Part shown: in pieces, positions 6,579 through 14,656 of the stretch
Numbering within the stretch: the first letter of the stretch is position 1
Layout of the letters: every line of letters starts with the position of its first letter
Virus record (IMG/VR): IMGVR_UViG_3300023278_002079
Span: 1 to 22,327 of that record
DNA: 22,327 nt
Reading direction: 5' to 3' (one strand)
DNA from: a virus
Program-made: the position numbers and the translations under genes
Notes under the pieces: model-generated
Databases searched by the model: none
Told to the model about the DNA's origin: nothing
The model's input: only the letters and a program-made list of their open reading frames with translations

Positions 6579-7352
6579 ATGGCAGAAATAATCAAAACAG
6601 TAGGACAGTCGTTTTCAACAGACGACATCGGTGTAACAACTTGGACCTGTAAATACTATGTATCGTCTAAAGGCGACTACCACAAGGCGGGGTCCGATGC
6701 ACCTGTGGACGGTTTGATTGAAGTCAGTCGAGACGGCCAAGACCAGAAGGGTATGGGCGAAGATGGAGGCAAAGAGGGCATGATTGTTACGGTCACTTAT
6801 GAGGGAATCGTTGAACAAAAGCTCGCAGGAATCCAGAACGCACGAATTGAGTTTGACGCATCATATAGTGAGGAGCCGATTGACGCACACCCTAATATCT
6901 TGGGACTACGGGCTAATTTTGGTGGAGTTTTTGACGAGGAAAAGGGCAAGATGGTTTTCCCTCCAACAATCACGGATATTCCCGGCACAGGTAGCTTAAT
7001 GGAAACTTTCGGCCTAGAGGCGACTGGCCCCGTATCCGATGGCACTCAGGAGGTTAAAAACCCCATGTTCGGTGAGGAGACATTCCTATCTCTTGGTGCT
7101 GTATTCAGACGCACCTACGCCGTCAGCGAGATACCTGATTACATAGTAAACTTAATAGGGACAGTTTACCAAAAGCTACCCAATGAGTTCAGAAACTTGG
7201 ACCTACCTAGCGGCGAGCGAAACTGGATGCAGCAGCCGTTCAAGATGAGTAGAAGGGGCGGCGCATACGTCATAACCGACGAGTGGCTGCAATCACCTAT
7301 TGGTGGATGGAATGAGCCTCTATACAGAGTGTTACAGGTCAACGCAAGGTAA
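6579..7352 (+). CDS. Tail-tip/baseplate-type structural protein, unknown family
   Basis: 257 residues, mostly predicted beta (WTCKYYVSSKGDYHK, GMIVTVTYEGIVEQKL, ARIEFDASYSEEPID), with no membrane segment. It begins the block directly downstream of the tape measure gene, where distal tail and tail-tip genes normally lie. A glycine-rich loop (KGMGEDGGKEGM) and Trp-containing C-terminal motifs (GERNWMQQPFKM, TDEWLQSPIGGWNEPLYR) are distinctive, but I do not recognise the family. The leader is A/C-rich (CACAAATATCACAATATCACACAATGG) and resembles the repeat leader before 3259; no SD site. Confidence 0.72.
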   Translation: MAEIIKTVGQSFSTDDIGVTTWTCKYYVSSKGDYHKAGSDAPVDGLIEVSRDGQDQKGMGEDGGKEGMIVTVTYEGIVEQKLAGIQNARIEFDASYSEEPIDAHPNILGLRANFGGVFDEEKGKMVFPPTITDIPGTGSLMETFGLEATGPVSDGTQEVKNPMFGEETFLSLGAVFRRTYAVSEIPDYIVNLIGTVYQKLPNEFRNLDLPSGERNWMQQPFKMSRRGGAYVITDEWLQSPIGGWNEPLYRVLQVNAR

Positions 7353-7366
7353 GGGAGTATAAGATT

Positions 7367-8050
7367 ATGCCAAACATTCCGCGAGAGCTAAGGGTTAGAA
7401 GGGGCGACGACATCTCTAAGGCATTACGTGCGCTAGTGAGGTACGCTGAGGCCGCAGAGGTTTATACGTCCAGCAACGACAAAGACCTCAAGGTGACGCG
7501 CAAGAGCCAAGGCACATTGGTTAGCGCAAAGTTTGAAAAAAACTCATTCCTTCACCCATTTAAGATTAGGGGTGACATCAATGGATTTAGCGTATCCGAA
7601 GGGTCCGTTAATGGCGCAACGCCGTTCATCAAGGGCAGCGATGATAAATCAGTTTCAATCAGTGGCTATGATGAAAACGGTGAATTAGTTCAAGTTCCTA
7701 AGATCAAGGTGAAGAAGGAATCTGATGCCCTCAAGACTTACATTGCGATCAAGGTCACTATGTTTGCTGGTGGTGAGGCCGGAATAACAGAATCGCCAGA
7801 TTCACTCAGCGTGGTCCACGTCGAGGATTTATCTAATCGCTTTGCGCAGGGTGGTAGTCCGGTTCAGGAGGGTAACGATAGCAATGATCGCGTTGCTTAC
7901 TACCCATTAGCCAAGCTCTACTGGTCAAAGGATGGTGCATTCTTGAAGTTTCGCCAAATTGTCCATCACAATCTCAACCACCGATACGTGGCTGGCGGGA
8001 CCAATGCCGAGGGAAACGCGGCGGAACGCCACTACTTTTGGGCGGCATGA
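7367..8050 (+). CDS. Tail-tip/baseplate-type structural protein, unknown family
   Basis: 227 residues with a basic N-terminus (MPNIPRELRVRRGDD) and a strand-rich body (GDINGFSVSEGSVNGATPF, DKSVSISGYDENGELVQVPKIKV). The C-terminal part, SLSVVHVEDLSNRF then AKLYWSKDGAFLKFRQIVHH, looks like a receptor or beta-sandwich region. A plausible SD site (GGGAG, about 9 bases before the ATG) is present, rare for this region. Its stop TGA (8048-8050) overlaps the next ATG (8047) in an ATGA, so the two genes are translationally coupled. The HNLNH near its end resembles HNLFWNLNH in the next protein. Confidence 0.72.
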   Translation: MPNIPRELRVRRGDDISKALRALVRYAEAAEVYTSSNDKDLKVTRKSQGTLVSAKFEKNSFLHPFKIRGDINGFSVSEGSVNGATPFIKGSDDKSVSISGYDENGELVQVPKIKVKKESDALKTYIAIKVTMFAGGEAGITESPDSLSVVHVEDLSNRFAQGGSPVQEGNDSNDRVAYYPLAKLYWSKDGAFLKFRQIVHHNLNHRYVAGGTNAEGNAAERHYFWAA

Positions 8051-9162
8051 GCAGAGGGGCCACAAGAGGAATCCTGACTCGCTTAACGACTATAGGTGAG
8101 AAGCTGAGGCAGCGATATGAGATTAGCGCAGAGGACTTTAACTTCCTTGCGGAGCGCATTGTGACGAATATTCCACTTGAGGTAAAAGCAGTTAGGCGGG
8201 GAGGCTTTAAGCACCCTTGGCATACGACTGTGGGGTGGGATGAGCGAGACAGGGTTTTCAAAGCATCTGTTCGACCGGGATACGTTAATGCAGGGGACGT
8301 GGAGATCAAGATACCCGCAAAGGACGCGAAGCAAGAGACGCTAGACAGGTTAGGCATCAATGCTGTGACAGACAAGACTGGCCCTGTGATTGCGGAGCTA
8401 CATGAGAAGCCGCAGATAGAGATACTTAGCGCAAACCTTCGAAAGATTGGTTTTGACGCTGATCCCGTTGGCTTCAATGCTAATGTTGGGCTATCTGGCG
8501 GGTCATTCGCGTTTGAGCCTGTTCCTGCATACTTCGCTGAAAAAGGAGTCGAATCGGCCAGCCCACGGAGCATCTCTTTGTCTGGCGGGATACAAGAGCA
8601 GATCAAAGTCGGCGGGTTGCCCAGAGATGAGCGACGATACCTTCGCGCTATGGACATTGTTCTGACTCAGGAAAGACCGGCATCCAGAGGATTTTGGTCC
8701 GACACTACCACTGGTGGAGTGTCGTTTTCGATGGGCTACACGGGATCGTTTAACCCTGACGAAAACCGGGTATTTATCAGTAAGCGCAATAAGTTTGAGC
8801 CGCAAGAGGAGAGCTTTGACCCGCTGGAGGCAATCCGGGGTAACGCAGGGACCGATCCATTCGACAATATCCGCGTATGCACCATCTACTTGCTATCTCA
8901 ACCGGGCAAAGGTGAGGGCGAAGACCCTGATGACTCATGGACTCCTTATGTCCAGCACAACCTATTCTGGAACCTCAACCACGGAACCAACAGGCTAGAG
9001 GATCAAGTATTCAGTGATCCGCTCGTATTTCCCATCCCGCTGGCGGGTGGCGTAGGAAACGCACTCATAACTAACATACTTGCGGAAGCCAGCGAGAGGT
9101 TTTCTGAGCTTAATAACATAATAGATGCTAGTCAAGTGACTGGTAAATTCTGGACCACATAA
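8047..9162 (+). CDS. Tail-tip/baseplate-type structural protein, unknown family
   Basis: 371 residues from the ATG at 8047. A TTG at 8038 would add three residues, but the ATGA overlap with the previous stop favours 8047. The N-terminal ~60 residues are helical and basic (RGATRGILTRLTTIGEKLRQRYEI). The middle is beta-rich (GFKHPWHTTVGWDERDRVFKASV, GGSFAFEPVPAYFAEKG). Near the C-terminus come WTPYVQHNLFWNLNHGTN and a helical tail. Not recognised; order and coupling with 7367-8050 suggest the two proteins act in one sub-structure of the tail tip or baseplate. The stop overlaps the next ATG by one base at 9162. Confidence 0.72.
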   Translation: MSRGATRGILTRLTTIGEKLRQRYEISAEDFNFLAERIVTNIPLEVKAVRRGGFKHPWHTTVGWDERDRVFKASVRPGYVNAGDVEIKIPAKDAKQETLDRLGINAVTDKTGPVIAELHEKPQIEILSANLRKIGFDADPVGFNANVGLSGGSFAFEPVPAYFAEKGVESASPRSISLSGGIQEQIKVGGLPRDERRYLRAMDIVLTQERPASRGFWSDTTTGGVSFSMGYTGSFNPDENRVFISKRNKFEPQEESFDPLEAIRGNAGTDPFDNIRVCTIYLLSQPGKGEGEDPDDSWTPYVQHNLFWNLNHGTNRLEDQVFSDPLVFPIPLAGGVGNALITNILAEASERFSELNNIIDASQVTGKFWTT

Positions 9163-9413
9163 TGAGCACTCGACCTCCACAGATCAAAGTAGCAAGGGCA
9201 TCTGCTAGAACTCAGGGCGGTGCTCCGGCTGGGCTGTATCAGGGTGGTCTTGGTAGGACTCAGAAGCTGGTCGATGAGCGCGAAAAGCAGCGTGAGGAGA
9301 GGAAGCAGGATAACCGGCTTAACCCAAGGTTTCCGTATCGAGTTGTGCAGTTCGATCCATCCTTCTTCAATATTCCCGCAGCCCCTGTTGTAATATCTGA
9401 CGACGACGGCTAG
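9162..9413 (+). CDS. Small basic protein, unknown
   Basis: 83 residues, starting at the last base of the previous stop. N-terminus STRPPQIKVARASARTQGG; a charged helix follows (KLVDEREKQREERKQDNR); the rest is a short hydrophobic/Pro segment (YRVVQFDPSFFNIPAAPVVIS) with an acidic end (DDDG). No membrane segment or known motif. Tight overlap with the tail gene upstream suggests a real late gene, perhaps a small tail accessory or assembly factor. Confidence 0.6.
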   Translation: MSTRPPQIKVARASARTQGGAPAGLYQGGLGRTQKLVDEREKQREERKQDNRLNPRFPYRVVQFDPSFFNIPAAPVVISDDDG

Positions 9414-9433
9414 CAGGTTGACGGAATCGGACA

Positions 9434-9472
9434 ATGTATAGGCTTCAGCCTACCACGCTCAATATCGCATGA
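9434..9472 (+). CDS. Possible 12-codon leader ORF before the fibre gene
   Basis: ATG at 9434 encodes MYRLQPTTLNIA and its TGA (9470-9472) overlaps the fibre gene ATG at 9469 in an ATGA. A TTGAC box (9418-9422) lies 16 bases before it. It may be a coupling leader for the large fibre gene, which has no SD site of its own. Too short to support by coding statistics. Confidence 0.3.
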   Translation: MYRLQPTTLNIA

Positions 9473-12153
9473 ATACAAAAGGCTACCTTGATCTCTCTAC
9501 AGGGCAACTTTCCTCCACGCTAGGCGGCTCCGACATACAGTTCCCCAAGTTGCCCTTCGGGACAGAGGTTACGCTGGGGTTGAGGCTTTCCGAGCAGATT
9601 GAAGGACAGAGCGTTGAAGCTAATCGGACCGTCGACTCGTTCCGCGCTTCCGTTGGTCGTATTGACACCCGCCCAGAGTCGGGATCATTTAACCTAGAGG
9701 TCGGAATCGAAGCCACTCCAGACGTTACAGCGAACCTGACTTACGACGCCACCGCCCAAGAGGTTCAAGACGCAATTAACGCCATCTCATCGGCGCAGAT
9801 GACCGCTCTAGGTGCTGCGACCGTAGAGCTTCTCGATGAGAGCTTTATCGTCACTTTCGCGAACGAGACGACAGCCAGCTACGCGCAGCCGACAGAGATC
9901 ACCATTTACGACGAAAACAGCCTATTCCCCGTGTCCTTCCTGCGATCACGCGCATCGCGATTCAATGCCAAGTGGAGGCACGATCTGAGACTAATTCAGG
10001 CTCCGGTGGCAAGCACGAGCACCCTGACTACTAAGTTGCCTGACCCACCTTATGTCACGGAGGACATCGCCGGTTCTGACACGGGAGTTGGAGGCACGCT
10101 AACTCCTGAAATTCAAATTCTCCACGTTCCTCGCGACTTTCGCGCAGGATACCAACTCAAGCGCAACAGCATCCATAGCAACACTCTGACCCGCGCAGAC
10201 GGCGTAGGTCAGATTGAGGAGGCATTAGCACCACTCGCCGACGAGGGGGGAATCTTTAGGGTCGAGCAAGGATTGGATGGTCAGGCTTTGATCTCGTTTG
10301 AGGGCGAGATGGCTGGAATTGACCAAGACTTGATTGAGGTCGTGGTAGTAGGAGATGACTCTGGATACCTTACTTTCACGCTAGACTTCAATACTGCTGA
10401 ACTGGCTGCGCTGATGCGTGACGCTGAGGACGGTGAAATCACCCTCCCTTTCGAAATCGAAATGGAGATTGAAGACCCTGATAACGCGGCAATCACATAT
10501 AATCGCAAGGTTCATTCCAGCACACTTACACTTATTCGCACGCTTAATTGGGACGGGTTAGCCTCAGCCGCCAATGTGGACTGGCTGCGACCACCTATTG
10601 ATGAGGTCTACGGAGGTTTCGACTACAGCCAAGTCAGTAACGGACAACTACACTATTCCGACACAGTGGGTGATGGCGTGGCTACTACGTTCGTTGTCGA
10701 TCACAACCTCGACGTGAATGCTCATAACGTAATCGTTAAGCAAGTCTCTACGGGTAATCTGCTTGTCCTTGGGACTGATTTCTCGGTCACGGAGACAAGC
10801 AGCAACTCCCTCACTGTCACGGCCCTCTCAGGTGCTCCCGCGAGCGGTGACTGGCGCGTTACCGTTCTCGGCCTTGAGCTTACTAGTTTCTTCGACCCTC
10901 ATACCCACCCTATCTCTGACATCATTGGCTTGCAGGCCATTCTCGATGACTTGGGGCAGCGTTTGACAGACTTAGAGGATCGCACTGGCACTGGCACTAT
11001 AAAGGGAACCGACGACGACGGAGGGCAAGCGGCTCATTGGCAACTTCCACCGCTTTTTGAGGTATTCCCTAGTCGCGTGGCAATTCCCGATCCTAGCACG
11101 CGACTCGTTGATCTCGACACTTCTCAACTAGGGCGACCTCGCGGGCTTCTCGCCGCCGTGCACGATGCGCAAGTTGAAGACTTGCCGAGCACTGTGCCAA
11201 CCCCAGCGAGCGAATATGTCGGGCGCGTGTTTGAGAACAACACGGGCGGCACCGTACTGCTCACGGGCGGCAAGGGTATTCGATCAGCTCGACTAGACGA
11301 CGGCGGCTTCGCGGCTTGCGACGGGCGGCTTTGGTATCAGGTCGAGCGATACGGCGAGCACGCGAGTCCGGTTGAATTTACAACCGACTTCGCAAGCGAC
11401 GAAAATCAACTTGCGGCGACCGACAACGAATTTCCAGACGGCACGATTGTCACGGTGAACTCGACCGATACGCCGCCAGCACCGCTTGTTGCGGGCAGCG
11501 ATTACGAAGTGATAAATCGTGAAGATGATGCCATTGAACTCACGAGCGTAGGCGGCTCGACCCCGATTGCTCTCACCGATGATGGTGTCGGCACTCACAC
11601 TATTACCAAGAAAGCCGAAACGTCATACTATCCGAAGGCATTTGAGCGCGAGCTATTTCAGCTCCCCGTGAATGATCGACAACTTCGACTCAAGAGCCGC
11701 TTTGAGCTTCGTTTCGCGCTTGAACTCGCCGTGCTGAAGAGCAACACCGCCGCGCAATGGGCTGTTGCGATTGAAGTCGGCGAAAAGACGACTCTTGAAA
11801 CACCTTCAAAGACCGGTAAAAATATCGAGTCGATTGTATGGCGCGGAACGCCATTGCTTGAGCAAGCGATTGTCATTTCACCGATTTCGACGGTGCATAG
11901 GTTTGGCATGGTAGTCGAGCGCAAGCTCGTCGATGAAATCGACACTCTAACCGCAACGAGTCTCTTCTATGGCACGACCGAAGCGACGGTCGCACCGAAG
12001 AGCGCAAACTTCATTCTGCGTGCTCGCTTGATCCGATTTGACACTGAAGACGGTCAGAGCGATCCAAGCGGCTTTACTGCAATCAAGGGATTTACTATAG
12101 AAACTCCGGGCGTTCAAACGCCAGCAAGTGAGGGAACAGCATTCATTAACTAA
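9469..12153 (+). CDS. Large multidomain tail fibre/appendage protein
   Basis: 894 residues, beta-rich and acidic, with no signal or membrane segment. Several phage-fibre-type modules can be seen in order. Residues ~395-470 form a domain with VDHNLDVNAHNVIVKQV and a closing ASGDWRVTVLG, common in fibre and appendage proteins. Residues ~476-490 hold DPHTHPISDIIGLQ, the HTH-type segment found in phage fibre/collar proteins, followed by a helix (LDDLGQRLTDLEDR). Residues ~635-715 form a beta domain running from FTTDFASD through PLVAGSDYEVIN to GVGTHTITKK, a module found in many phage structural proteins. It is probably an adhesion or appendage protein. Codon use changes at about 11,090-12,060, suggesting a swapped-in C-terminal module. 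Confidence 0.8.
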   Translation: MNTKGYLDLSTGQLSSTLGGSDIQFPKLPFGTEVTLGLRLSEQIEGQSVEANRTVDSFRASVGRIDTRPESGSFNLEVGIEATPDVTANLTYDATAQEVQDAINAISSAQMTALGAATVELLDESFIVTFANETTASYAQPTEITIYDENSLFPVSFLRSRASRFNAKWRHDLRLIQAPVASTSTLTTKLPDPPYVTEDIAGSDTGVGGTLTPEIQILHVPRDFRAGYQLKRNSIHSNTLTRADGVGQIEEALAPLADEGGIFRVEQGLDGQALISFEGEMAGIDQDLIEVVVVGDDSGYLTFTLDFNTAELAALMRDAEDGEITLPFEIEMEIEDPDNAAITYNRKVHSSTLTLIRTLNWDGLASAANVDWLRPPIDEVYGGFDYSQVSNGQLHYSDTVGDGVATTFVVDHNLDVNAHNVIVKQVSTGNLLVLGTDFSVTETSSNSLTVTALSGAPASGDWRVTVLGLELTSFFDPHTHPISDIIGLQAILDDLGQRLTDLEDRTGTGTIKGTDDDGGQAAHWQLPPLFEVFPSRVAIPDPSTRLVDLDTSQLGRPRGLLAAVHDAQVEDLPSTVPTPASEYVGRVFENNTGGTVLLTGGKGIRSARLDDGGFAACDGRLWYQVERYGEHASPVEFTTDFASDENQLAATDNEFPDGTIVTVNSTDTPPAPLVAGSDYEVINREDDAIELTSVGGSTPIALTDDGVGTHTITKKAETSYYPKAFERELFQLPVNDRQLRLKSRFELRFALELAVLKSNTAAQWAVAIEVGEKTTLETPSKTGKNIESIVWRGTPLLEQAIVISPISTVHRFGMVVERKLVDEIDTLTATSLFYGTTEATVAPKSANFILRARLIRFDTEDGQSDPSGFTAIKGFTIETPGVQTPASEGTAFIN

Positions 12154-12164
12154 ACTTTTTTGCA

Positions 12165-13766
12165 ATGGCATCATCACCGACAATCGACACAAGGACCAGC
12201 ATTTTATCGGCAGAGGAGGGGGGTAGCATTACATTCCTTCCATCTGCAACAGAATCTCCTACATCTTGGAGCAGCACAACGCTCCCGCCCAACACTACGT
12301 TCAACACAAGCACTGGGCAATTAGACATTGCGCCTGTGGAGGGAGATTCCGGAATTTACAGTCTTACTATCACCGCAACAAATTCACATGGCAGTGACTC
12401 GTTGCCATTGCTTATTCCAATCTACCCTGCTCCAGCAGAAGACCCAGAACCCGAAGATCAAGAATACACTGGCGAGATTACAATTCCCATTACGGTAGAT
12501 ATTGTTACTGGAAAGATCGCCTTCGACGGTGCGGAGAGTTTCGAATTTGGTCCCGCCACTTCGGAGAAGCGGCAAGAGGGATACCGAAAGTCCATCTTTC
12601 TAGCGAAGGAGGGAGATCGCTTTCCGGTGGCGTTCAAATTTGTTCGCAATGGGGTCGCCCAAGACCTTACTTTGAGGAGCATTCGCGCATTTACTCAAGA
12701 GTTCGCCCCAGATCAGACGTATGACATTCTGGAATCGTGGAGTAAGGTCGGGACGGGAGAGGATACTAGATACTATTCAGTGATGTCCTTTCCTCAAGAG
12801 ACGTTTGAGGGAATCCTGTCCAACTATGAGGAGGATTCAGGAACATACCTTGATTCTTTGGCCGAAGTCGAATACACCGTTCTTGCTTCTTCCAGTGATT
12901 ACGACACCACTCTCGCTACGGCACTTGTTGACACCAATGATCCCAATCAGTATAATCGTGATTACACTTTTGAGTTTTTGTCTTTTCCGAAAGTCGAAGA
13001 TAACACAGAAGCAACTGTGACGTTGGACCTTGATCTGCAATCCGGTCCAGACATCCAACTTGTTCGCAACGGTAGCATAAAATGGGATGCAGACGCCGGA
13101 GTTTACGTTTTTTCAAGCTGGACTGGTGACACATCAAAGGATAACGATAACGCTCAGAATCAATCCCCTTGGACAACTACATTCAGTCACGTATCCGACT
13201 CGGGTGACTCAGACTCCCTCGACATTACGGTAAATGTAAATTCTGACGATCTCAACGGCATTAGCGTTATCCGTATTCCAATAGAGGACTTCGCGTATGT
13301 GAACAGCATCTCGGACGGATTTTTGAATCTGGACGCGTCGAATCCTACTGATACCTTTACCGTGGACGTTTACGATAATGACTTATCTACTGGTGCTGAG
13401 TTCACAGTAAACATCAATGATGGAGATGCGGGTTCAAGCATCAAGACAGCTTTCACCTCCTCCCATGAAGGAGCGGGAGCGGTTGGTGAGTTTGAAGAAG
13501 GATTCATGGTCAGCGTGGTCTTGGACGAAGAGGAGCAGGATATTGTTTTCTACGTCGATTTAACAAAGACTAAGACTAGGTATTCCTTCTCTGGAATCGG
13601 AGCAGATTCCGCTTCGATCACGGCCCCCTCTTCTGCGGACGACGTTTATATTTCTGGAGGAACCGTAAGCGCAACTCTGGAAGCAGATGCAGTCGATGAC
13701 ATCCATCGCAGGACCACGGAGACATTTATTTTCAGGATCGAGAAGGACAGAATTGAGGATATTTAA
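12165..13766 (+). CDS. Tail/appendage protein with N-terminal Ig-like domain
   Basis: 533 residues. Residues ~8-82 have an immunoglobulin-like, He_PIG-type pattern: SILSAEEGGSITF, then LPPNTTFNTSTGQLDI, GDSGIYSLTITATNSHGSDS and a closing strand PLLIPIYPAP. An acidic linker (EDPEPEDQEYTGEI) follows. The remainder is beta-rich and low in cysteine (AFDGAESFEFGP, TVTLDLDLQSGPDIQL), with several NVNSDD/VNINDGD-like acidic turns that could bind divalent metal. Ig-like domains on phage virions are known surface-attachment modules, so a role in weak binding to host or matrix polysaccharide is inferred. It starts 12 bases after the fibre gene stop behind a T-rich leader and lacks a clear SD site. Confidence 0.78.
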   Translation: MASSPTIDTRTSILSAEEGGSITFLPSATESPTSWSSTTLPPNTTFNTSTGQLDIAPVEGDSGIYSLTITATNSHGSDSLPLLIPIYPAPAEDPEPEDQEYTGEITIPITVDIVTGKIAFDGAESFEFGPATSEKRQEGYRKSIFLAKEGDRFPVAFKFVRNGVAQDLTLRSIRAFTQEFAPDQTYDILESWSKVGTGEDTRYYSVMSFPQETFEGILSNYEEDSGTYLDSLAEVEYTVLASSSDYDTTLATALVDTNDPNQYNRDYTFEFLSFPKVEDNTEATVTLDLDLQSGPDIQLVRNGSIKWDADAGVYVFSSWTGDTSKDNDNAQNQSPWTTTFSHVSDSGDSDSLDITVNVNSDDLNGISVIRIPIEDFAYVNSISDGFLNLDASNPTDTFTVDVYDNDLSTGAEFTVNINDGDAGSSIKTAFTSSHEGAGAVGEFEEGFMVSVVLDEEEQDIVFYVDLTKTKTRYSFSGIGADSASITAPSSADDVYISGGTVSATLEADAVDDIHRRTTETFIFRIEKDRIEDI

Positions 13767-13768
13767 TT

Positions 13769-14638
13769 ATGGCAACACCTAGCAAAGTGCGTCTAAAGCC
13801 TTCTGCTCTGGCGCACATGATTAGCGCGACTCGTGACACTATCACTAATAATGTTAGTCCTGTTGCGTCCGTTTATTCAGGAACTTACATTTTTTCTCCA
13901 GACGGAAGCGTTGTTGGCATTCGGTTAGCAAGCGGGGGGTCCGTTCCGGTAAGCCCACCGTGGAAGCCTGACACAACGACCGTAGCGAATGATAAACCAC
14001 TCGATTCGATTGGCAATAACCTATCGCGTCGTGGTGACGGAAGCTACACTGGAGTCAGCGGTCCGGCGGAATATTACGACGTAAACGCTCCGACAAATAG
14101 CAGGTCTAACACTGGATCGAGTGAGGGTGGAACTTTGGACTTTCAGAATCTTGAAAGTATAGTGAACGGGAATAACCTCATAGAGCTTGAACCATTGATT
14201 CCATTGATCCCAGATGATGTGTTCATCGAGTTCGACATTCACACGACCGATGACGAAATTCTGTTATACTACAATGCCAAGGCGACGTTCGACGACGGGG
14301 GGGGCGACTTTACTCACAACTTTTCAACCGCATCCTATTACGCGAGGACGACGGGAGTTCCGATCAGTCGAAGCAGTTGGAAGGAGGGTGAGCTATACAT
14401 ACAATGGATCACCTACGAAAACGGAGTGTGGTATTCCTACACCTCCGATGAGCGAAAAGTTATTGAGAACAACACGTTAAGTGAAGCCGATTATAGAGCA
14501 ATAGACTGGAAATTTCCAGACTCATGTAATTTGGTAGCAATTTCTCGACCCGCAATTCCCACCGATGCAGACGACAGCAATCAGTCCACAACTCCGACTT
14601 TCGACATCCAAAATCCTCCTTGCTCTGTATGGGGTTGA
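13769..14638 (+). CDS. Probable tail/appendage protein, unknown
   Basis: 289 residues, starting 2 bases after the previous stop. N-terminus ATPSKVRLKPSALAHMI, then a Ser/Gly/Asn-rich segment with low complexity (~residues 75-125), a strand-rich middle (DVFIEFDIHTTDDEILLYYNAK) and a Trp/Tyr-rich part (GELYIQWITYENGVWYSYTS). The C-terminus is polar and ends PPCSVWG. Composition and place at the end of the fibre block suggest a virion appendage protein. A run of eight G bases (14297-14304) encodes three glycines in the middle. The stop TGA lies inside the TTGAC box before the glycosyltransferase gene. Confidence 0.7.
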   Translation: MATPSKVRLKPSALAHMISATRDTITNNVSPVASVYSGTYIFSPDGSVVGIRLASGGSVPVSPPWKPDTTTVANDKPLDSIGNNLSRRGDGSYTGVSGPAEYYDVNAPTNSRSNTGSSEGGTLDFQNLESIVNGNNLIELEPLIPLIPDDVFIEFDIHTTDDEILLYYNAKATFDDGGGDFTHNFSTASYYARTTGVPISRSSWKEGELYIQWITYENGVWYSYTSDERKVIENNTLSEADYRAIDWKFPDSCNLVAISRPAIPTDADDSNQSTTPTFDIQNPPCSVWG

Positions 14639-14656
14639 CTTTGATCGCTGAGTGTA

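Noticed and set aside
7974-8657. 227-residue minus-strand ORF
   Set aside because: Antisense to two coupled tail genes; Ser/Pro/Arg-rich low-information translation.
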